Origin: Rhinopomastus cyanomelas
Taxonomy: Eukaryota; Chordata; Aves; Bucerotiformes; Rhinopomastidae
Reading direction: 5' to 3'
Assembly (NCBI GenBank): GCA_013400115.1
Contig: VXBP01007146.1
Span: 434,195-498,194, forward strand
DNA: 64,000 bases
The notes under the pieces were generated by a model, which saw only the letters and a program-made list of their open reading frames with translations, was not told the origin of the DNA and searched no databases. Made by a program: the position numbers and the translations under genes. Position 1 is the first letter of the stretch, and the number at the start of each line of letters is the position of its first letter. Shown in pieces: positions 44,801-53,800 of the stretch.

Positions 44801-47800
44801 CCCCGAGATCCAGTCACACAGGAACACGTCCAGGTGGGTTTGAAATGTCTCCAGAGAAGGAGACTCCACAACCCCCCTGGGCAGCCCCTGCCAGGGCTCT
44901 GTCACCCTCACTGGGAAGCAGCTTCTTCTCATATTGATGTGGAACCTCCTCTGTCCCAGCTGACACCCACTGTCCCTTGTCCTACCACTAGATGACAACG
45001 AGCAGAGCCTGGCCCCATCCTCCTGATCCCACCCCTCAAGCTTCACCTGCACAGACAGAGACACTAAGCTGGGACCATAAATCACTCTGTCACCGCAATG
45101 ATGACAGCTCTGTGCAACACACGAGACCGGTTCCAGCTGAAGAGGGAAGACGCTCTTCAGCCAGAGGCTTGAAGTCTGCAGCCAAGGACTGTGTAACCTC
45201 ACAGCCCAGCTAGTGTGGGAGCAGCACAGCAGAGCAGCAGCTGGGATCCCACAAGCCACAAAGCCACCGTGTTCCTCCCCGACGTGGCGTCTGGGGCGTC
45301 TCCTCCGTGAAACCCACCTCAAACGTAAGCGGCTGTTTGGAGACAGGGTTATGCAACCCATAATTCCCTGCTGTGGCTGAAACCCTGCTATTAGCCCAAA
45401 AAGCTGCTCCAGATGCTCCAGCGGATACGGTCAGCTGAAGAGGGCTCACGTGGAGCTGGGTGCTCCTCAGCAGTTGGGTCAGAGACCTGCAAGTCCTTCA
45501 GATTGTCCACATCCCAAAGGTTTGCCACTGCAGGTGCAAATACAGAGCTGGGCTGACAACACAAGGTCCTGACTAAAGGATTTGCCAGGACACCCCCCAA
45601 GGAGCCTCAACAGATGCTCACAAGGTTCACAGGATAGCAGGGAGCTCAAGGATCATCTAGTCCGACCTACTGGCTGAAAAGCCAGTGGAAATCAGATGTC
45701 CCAGCAGCCCGGCTGGCTGGGTCTGAAAACTGTCCGGTGCAGGGCAGTCAAACCCTTCCCCTGGGAGGTGATTCCAGGGGTTAATTGTTCTTAGGGTGAG
45801 GAATTTTCTTCTGGAGTCCAATGGGAATCTCCCCAGGAGTCACTTAGACCCATCAATCCTTGTCTTTTCCATAGGACTCCTTGGGAAAAGGGAGCCACTG
45901 TCTTCTTGGTGACCACCCTGTGGGTACTGGGGCGTGAGGATAAGGTCCCCCCTAAAGCAGCCTGGAGACTGATGGAGCAGTAGTGGGACGCTGGAGCTCG
46001 AGACAGCTCTGAAGGCTCAGCCTCATGGTGACCAGAGGCCTTACATGAAGAACTAGAAGACGTGGAAAACTTTAAGTCCAAGGAGCCTGGAAGTGCTTTC
46101 CCCATTTGGAGGCTTCCACACGGGTTGCCTCATGCTTAGAGTATGGCCAGGGAGTGGAAACCCAGCAGGACTAGGTCTGGCTGGGTTTCCTCCTGAGCAG
46201 AAGCCCAACAACAACCATGGGAGGGTCCTGTAGGCTACTGCTTTCAAATCTGGACCTGCAGGATGACCAAGCCCCCCATAAAAGCCAGAAGCTGCCAACT
46301 CCACGTGAAGACTGACAACAGGGAAAGCACTAACTGACTGAGTTTCTCCTGCCTCTGCCTCCTCCCCAGGACCACAGTGCTTCATGGAGCCTCTTCTGGA
46401 CTGCTTCTCCTTCAGGAGGGGACAGGGTGGGTGGGAAATGGTTTGTTTCAAGGGATCATAAATCCTACAGCCACTGGAAGAGGCTCTGGCAGACTGCACA
46501 AGGAAAAGTCATGTTCAGATCAATCAGAGGCTGCAGTTTGGAAACCAGACCCAGAAGACACTGCCAGGCCCTGCAGCAGGAACGTTGCTCCATCTCCCAG
46601 CACTGGGGTGGCAGAAGCTTTCCAGGAAAACAGAGCTAACGGAGGAGGGTGTACAAGAAGTTCTTGCTGTGACCACAAGACCTGCAAGGAGCCAACTCAT
46701 CATGAGCCAAAGGTGCCCATGAGTCACTTCGTGCCCTGCACAGGCAAAGCAGCTCCAATCCCACTTCCAACTCAGAACAAAGGGCTCCGTGAGGCACAGG
46801 AAGAGGGTTTTGCTGTCTGCCAGGGAAAACTTCAGCTCATCTAAACTACCTGAGTAGGTCACAGCTGCTCCTGAGCAGCTCTCAGCTTAGTGTGGGCTGG
46901 AAGTCATAGAATCATTAGAGATTGGAAGGGACCTCGAAAGATCATCCCGTCCCACCGTCTGCCACAGCAGGATCACCTAGACCTGGGGCTGTTCACACAC
47001 CAGCCTTCGAGCTGTGGTGTGACCCAAGAGGTTGTGGTGTGACCCCACAGGACAGCGCCGTGGGCTGTGTCGCTTCGGCAGGCAAGCACCTCCCCTCCAA
47101 AAGGGGCTTTCTCACTAATACTTGCCTTCGCACAGCTTGACCTTCTCCTCTAGAAACAGCAAGCCTTTGGCAAGGAGCTGGTTCTGCCAAGAGAGAAGAG
47201 AGAGACATATTGGCCTTTTCATCGAATCACAGGATTATAGAGTCACTGGATGTGTTGGGCTGGAAGGGACCTCCAAAGGTCATCTAGTCCAACCCCTCTG
47301 CAACAAGCAGGGCCATCACTCCCCAGACCAGGATGCCCAGAGCCCCAGCCAGCCTGGCCTTGAATGGCTCCAGTTTTGGGGCCTCCACCATCTCTCTGGG
47401 AAGCCTGTTCCAGGCATCCACCACCCTCAGATTCAGTAACTTTTTCCAGATGTCTGACCTAAATCTCCCTTTTTCCAGCTTCAAACTGTGACCCCTCATT
47501 CTATTGTTCCTAGTCCTTGAAAACAGCCTTCCCCAACCTTCTGACAGCCCCTTTCAGGGGCTGGAAGGTCACTATGAGGTCCCCCTGGAGCCTCCTCTTC
47601 AGGCTGAACCCCATCTCTGCAGCCCAGCCACTATACAAAGACATGGCAAGACTGTTCTGAACCAGCCTGAGGAATTTCAGCCCAGCAATCAGAGCTGCCT
47701 TGGACCTGTTTGTCAGGGGAACATCCTCACATTGCAATTCTGCAGCCACCTGGGCTGGTTTCAGTCAAGAAGCCACCTATATATTCTGGGGGAAAAGGTC

Positions 47801-50800
47801 AAGGTAATCACCTCTCACAGAATCATTCAGGTTGGAAAAGACTCTCGGGATCATCAAGCCCAACTATCACCCCTACTCTACAAGTTCACCCCTAAACCAC
47901 ATCCCCCAACACTACATCTAAGTGACTTTTAAACTCATCCAGGGATGGGGGGCTCAACCACCACCATGAGCAGCCCAGTCCAGGGCCTGACCACTCTCTC
48001 TGGGAAGAATTTCTTCCTGATGTCCAGCCTAAATCTACTTTGTTGGAGCTTGAAGCCCTTCCCTCTGCTTCTGTCACTAATTCCCTGTGAGAAGAGACCA
48101 GCAGCAACATCTCTACAATGTCCTTTCAGATAGTTGTAGAGCGTGATGAGGTCTCCCCTCAGCCTCCTCTTCCTCAAACTCAACAGCTGCAGCATCTCAT
48201 ACCTGGAGCATCCACAGATGGAGGGGTGCAGAGGGGTTTTTTCACTCTCTGGAAAGAGAGGAAGTAGTGACAGAGAGATCATTTTGATCCAGTAGAGAGA
48301 GCAAACTGAGAAAGATGAAATCAGGTCCTGAGATGACTCCTCTAGAGGCAGCTTAGCTCAAAACTGGGTTAAAAAACCCACTTAAGGGCACCAGGTGAGC
48401 AAAGGGGAGCAAGAAGTAGAGCAGAGCTGCTGGACCGAGTAGGCAGCTCCGCTGCGATCTAGACCACAACGCACCAGGGCGAAGGGAAAATCCCGTGGCA
48501 GGGGCCCCAGTTCTGCACTGAGAGTCACCACAGCCCCACTTGCCGTCCCACACTACCCACTGCCATTGTCCCAGATGCCATTTCAAGGGAACCCCGCAAA
48601 TCTACAGATCTCAAAGCCACTGCCACCCAGGACTGGGTCCTCTGCTGGGCTCACAGTGATAGGGCTGAGCTGCCGGGTGACCCCGGCCGTGATAACGAAG
48701 CTGGGCAGTTGCCATGGAGTCTCTGGAGCTGCTCCATGAAAGCTCGGTCCTAGAAAGTGCTAGATGAAGCAGAAATAATCAGCAGACCTGCGTGAACAGG
48801 GGCTCTCAGCCAGTGAGGACAGAAATACAGTAAGAACGACTGGCTTGACCCAGAAGAAGAGCCATGCAGACCCGCGGCTGAGCTCTGCACATCACCAGAG
48901 TGGGAACCATGACATAGATCGTAGAATCATTAGGGGCTGGAAGGGACCTCAAAAGATCATCCAGTCCAATCCACCTGACACAGCAGGATCCCCTAGACCA
49001 AGTCACGCAGGAACATGTCCAGGTGGGTTTAAGTGTCTCCAGAGAAAGAGACTCCACAACCCCCCTGGGCAGCTCCTTCCAGTGCTCTGTCACCCTCACT
49101 GGGAAGAAATTCCCTCTGATACTTATATGGAACCTCCTCTGTTCCAGCTCACACCCACTGCCCCTTGTCCTGTCACCAGATGCCACTGAGCAGAGCCTGG
49201 CTCCATCCTCCTGACATCCACCCCTCACATGTTTGTAGACATTAATGAGATCTCCTCTCAGTCTCCTCTTCTCCAAGCTCAAAAGACCCAGCTCCCTCAG
49301 CCTCTGCTCATAAGGGAGGTGCTCCACTTCATCATCCTCATTGCTCTACGCTGGACACCCTCCAGCAGCTCTGTGTCCTTCTGGAACTGAGGGGCCCAGA
49401 ACTGGACACAATACTCCAGACGTGGTTCCACCAGTGCAGAGTAGAGGGGGAGAAGAACCTCTCTTGATCTGCTAACCACCCCCCTTCTGATCCACCTCAG
49501 GATGCCGTTGGCCCTCTTGGCCACAAGAACACATTGCTGGCTCATAGTCATCCTGCTGTCCACCAGGACCCCCAGGTCCCTTTCTCCTGCACTGCACTCC
49601 AACAGGTCAGTCCCCAACCTATGCTGGTAACTGGGGTTGCTCTTGTGTCCTCCTGCGCTGCAGCAGGAGCAGAAGCAGAAGAGAAACATTCCCTGTGCAC
49701 CAGGTTTTCCCCTTTGATTAAGCAGCAGAGAGGAAATGGGATGTAGTCAGCTGCTAGAGTGGCTTTGTAGACTGGCTTGGGCTGGAAGGGACCTCAGCGC
49801 TCACCCAGTCCCAAGCCCCTGCCATGGGCAGTGACACCTCTCCCCAGACCAGGTTGCCCAAAGGCCCATCCAACCTGGCTTTCACAGAGCAGCCTCTTAG
49901 AGGAGGGCCAGCATCCCTATCCAGGAGACAGGCTGGAGTCCCAGACAGACCCACACAAGGTCTGTGATCACAGTGAGGTTCCCCCTTCCCACTTCTGGCT
50001 GCTCTGAGGAGAAAACACCAACAAGAAGTCAGTTTTGGCTGGGACCAGGGGCCGGCCTCACCGCTGCTGCCGCTTCCTTTCACAGCGATCTGTTATCATT
50101 GATCTTGCTGTTTCGGCTCTGCTCAACGCCCCAGCGACGTGGGTGCTGGCTCATGGTGGTTTCTATGGCTTTGCACACAAGCAGAGAGCTGGGCCTGAGC
50201 CTGGGGCAGGACCTGCTGCATGCCACCGCTCTCCGTGCCTGGAGGCTGGAAATGGTGGAACCAGCTTCAGTCCTGGGTTTAGGACATCAAAGCTCTCGCT
50301 GGATCGAGGGTAGAGTTAAACTATGCATGAGGATGAATGCTTTTGCTGAGGCTGGTGAGACCCTGCCCAGGTTGCCCAGAGAGAAGCCCCATCCCTGGAG
50401 CCATCCCAGGTCAGGTTGGACCGTGGGGCTCTGAGTCACCTGCTCTGGCTGGGGATGCCCCAGCTCACCGCAGGGGTGGGACTGGATGAGACTTGAAAGT
50501 CCCTTCAGCCCAAACCAGTCTGTGACTCTGTGATTAAATGAGGACACACGGTGCCATCACCACCCCTCCCCTGCCAGCTCTGCCAGTGCAGACAGTGAAC
50601 ATCAGACTGGAAAAGCCCTAACTCTGGGCAGGACCTTCTGCATCAGCAGCTGGCGAGTGCTGGGAGAGGCTGCAGCGCCTGGGAAGGTTTGTCCATCTCG
50701 GGAGGAGACAGTTTGGAGCTACCCTACGTAAGCCAGGCAGTTGTGCTAGAGCTCTGGACTAAAGCACACTTCCGCCTTCTCTGGTGAGTTTCAAGATTAA

Positions 50801-53800
50801 CAAACCCTCAGAGCCTGGAAAGAAACAGCCCACCCTTCCCGAAGGTTCTGCAGGACCCAGGCGATAACGCACCCGTTCGCCAGCGCTCACTGGTTTTGTA
50901 CTGCAGACATTCTCCTCCCTGACCACACGGGTCAGATGGCACGGAAAGACATTAGAGCTGCCCCAGCAAAGCCCAGTCACCAGTTCTCCAAATCCCAGTC
51001 CTGCAGGGCTAACTCAGGGCTGGGTGGCTGAGCTATCTGAGTCTCCAGGAAGGTGACTTTGTACACAGAGGAGGGTTGCTAAAGCAGCAGATTTATAAAC
51101 ACAGCTCTCCCTCAGAATCAACCCTCCGGGTTCCCCCCACAGCCTTTCAGGAGTTAGGTTTTCCTTTCACACACAAACCAGACTCATGGTCTACACCTAT
51201 GAAAAAGGGGTCCTACCTTTTTTTTCTTTATAGGTTCAGAAACCTCTTTGTAGGCTAAATAACCTTCTTTATAGGCAAAAAAGCAAGGGAGCAAATCCCA
51301 TCATTACCTGGAAGTAATCTGTGACGAAGGATCCGAGTTCGCTCTTCAGCAGGCGCCTGTAGATAGAAGGAGCGGAGCCATCAAGCTACAGCCACTGCTG
51401 GCCAGTTCCTACCAGTAGAACTGCACTTGACTACTACCAGTTAAAGACAGGGGAGCACACAGGGAGGGGTTTGGTTGCTTCTACGGTCAGGTGGCAGTTG
51501 ATCTGGAGCTTAGGGACATGGAGTAGTGATGGGCTTGGCGGGGTTAATGGTCAACCTTCCAATCCCCAGAAGGCTGGGGAAGACTGTTCAGAGGGCCAGG
51601 GGATGGCAGGACGAGGAGTCATGGTTTGAAGCTGGGAAAGGGGAGATTTAGGTCAGACATCAGGAAAATGTTCTTGAATCTCAGGGTGGTGGACCCCTGG
51701 AACAGGCTGCCCAGAGAGGTGGTGGAGGCCATCCAAGGTCAGGCTGGCTGGGGCTCTGGGCAATGTGGGCTGGTGAGTGCTGGCCCTGCTTGTTGTAGAG
51801 GGGTTGGACTAGATGGCCTTTGGAGGTCTCTTCCAACCCAATGATTCTACGACTCGATGATCTTAAAGCTCATTTCCAGCCAAAATGATTCTCTAGCTCA
51901 GGAACACCAAAGGCTACTCCTCAGATCATGAAGGGGTGAAACCGCTTCCATGAAGTCTATTCATAATCCTGAACCAAGCAAAAACAAGAGACTGTTTACC
52001 CTGGTCACCCTGAAAGTTGGGGAGACAACTCGAAGTGACTTAATTTGAAATCCAGAGGGTATTTTTCTGATTTTCATTTAATCGAAGCCACCTTCTGCTT
52101 CACTGAGAAGAGGATCTCCCTCACGCTGCACTTCCTTTTCTCTTGGAAGGAGGAGGTGGGAGGATACGGAGAGGAGCAGTGAAATAAACACACGAGCAGA
52201 AGCTGCGGTTTCCCCGTATTTCACAACAAAAAAAAATCTAGCAACTTATTTTAAACACAGAAGCCACTGCAAAGGAGTATTTCTGAGTAACCCTGCTGGA
52301 TTTTAAAATCACGCCATCACAAAAGTTTTCAACTCCTAAGCCCCCCTCACCTCAGTTCCAAAGTCCTTCCTCTCTCCCTCTCAATTGCTCAACTCTCAAG
52401 GGACTGGAAGGGACCCTGAAAGATCATCCAGTCCAATCCCCCTGCCACAGCAGGATCACCTAGATCCAGTCACACAGGAACATGGACAGGTGGGTTTTAA
52501 ACATCTCCACAGTAGGAGACTCCACAACCCCCCTGGGCAGCCCCTGCCAGTGCTCTGTCACCCTCAATGTGAAGAAGTTCCTTCTGATACTGTCCCAGCT
52601 CACACCCACTGCCCCTTGTCCTGTCACTGGGTGCCCCTGAGCAGAGCCTGGCTCCATCCTCCTGACACCCACCCTTCACATATTTATCAATATTCATGGG
52701 GTCACCCCTCAGTCTCCTTTTGTCCAAGCTCAAGAGCCCCAGCTCCCTCAGCCTTTCCTCATCAGGGAGATGCTCCACTCCCTTCATCATCCTTGTTGCT
52801 CTACACTGGACACCCTCCAGCAGCAACACATCACTCTTGAACTACAGGGCCCAGAACTGGACACAATACACCAGATGTGGTCTCACCAGTGCAGAGCAGA
52901 GGTGGAGAAGAGGAACCTCTCCTGATCTGCTAACCACCCCCGTTCTGATCCACCCCAGGATGCTGTTGGCCCTCTTGGCCACAAGAGCACACTGCTGGCT
53001 CATGGTCATCCTCATCTCTCTTAGCGGCTCCTTTAAGTGCTGAGGGTCTCCCTGGAGCTTCTCTTGAGGACTCCTGACCTGAGCACACTAAAATACCATC
53101 AAAGCCTGCGCCACCACCTGCACTCAGCTCTCAGAAGGAACAGCAAACTTGCACCTTTGGGACTGGATTAAGTAGGACAGAGTCTCAAGCCCTGCCAGCT
53201 GCAGCAGTGGGAGAGAAAGAGGGAGGAGGAGCTACATCCATGAGCTCTCGGAACCAAGGCAAGAAGAAGTTGTTCTTTATCAACTCTACAATCTATTGCT
53301 ACCCAAACTTTCCAAAGAATCAGAATGAAACCACAGATACTCATGAAACCTCCTCAACAAATTATTTTTAAAAGATGCTGCTATTAATCACCGCTGGCAT
53401 CAGCGTTAGCAAATGTTTGCTAGGCTTCTCGGGGGTTTATCTCTAGGGTTTGCATTTCCAGGTCTTGCTCTGCAATTAGCGTGCGAAGATGAAGCTTCCA
53501 GGTGAAGCTCTGCTCTGCCTCTGTTCTCTGTGTCCCCTGGTTATGAGCTGCTTGGGGTTATGAACGTGACGTGGTACCAGCACCACGAGTGTCCTGACAA
53601 AAATGTGGGGGGGAAAAAAATAGCCAGAAGAGGCAAATTCTCCAGGAGGAGATACAATCATAGAATCATTCAGGTTGGAAAAGACCCTTGGGATCATTGA
53701 GTCCAGCCATCAACCCTACTCCACAAGTTCACCCCCCCAAAGCTATATCTAAGCAACTTTTAAGCTCATCCAGGGATGGGGACTCAACACCACCCTGGGC

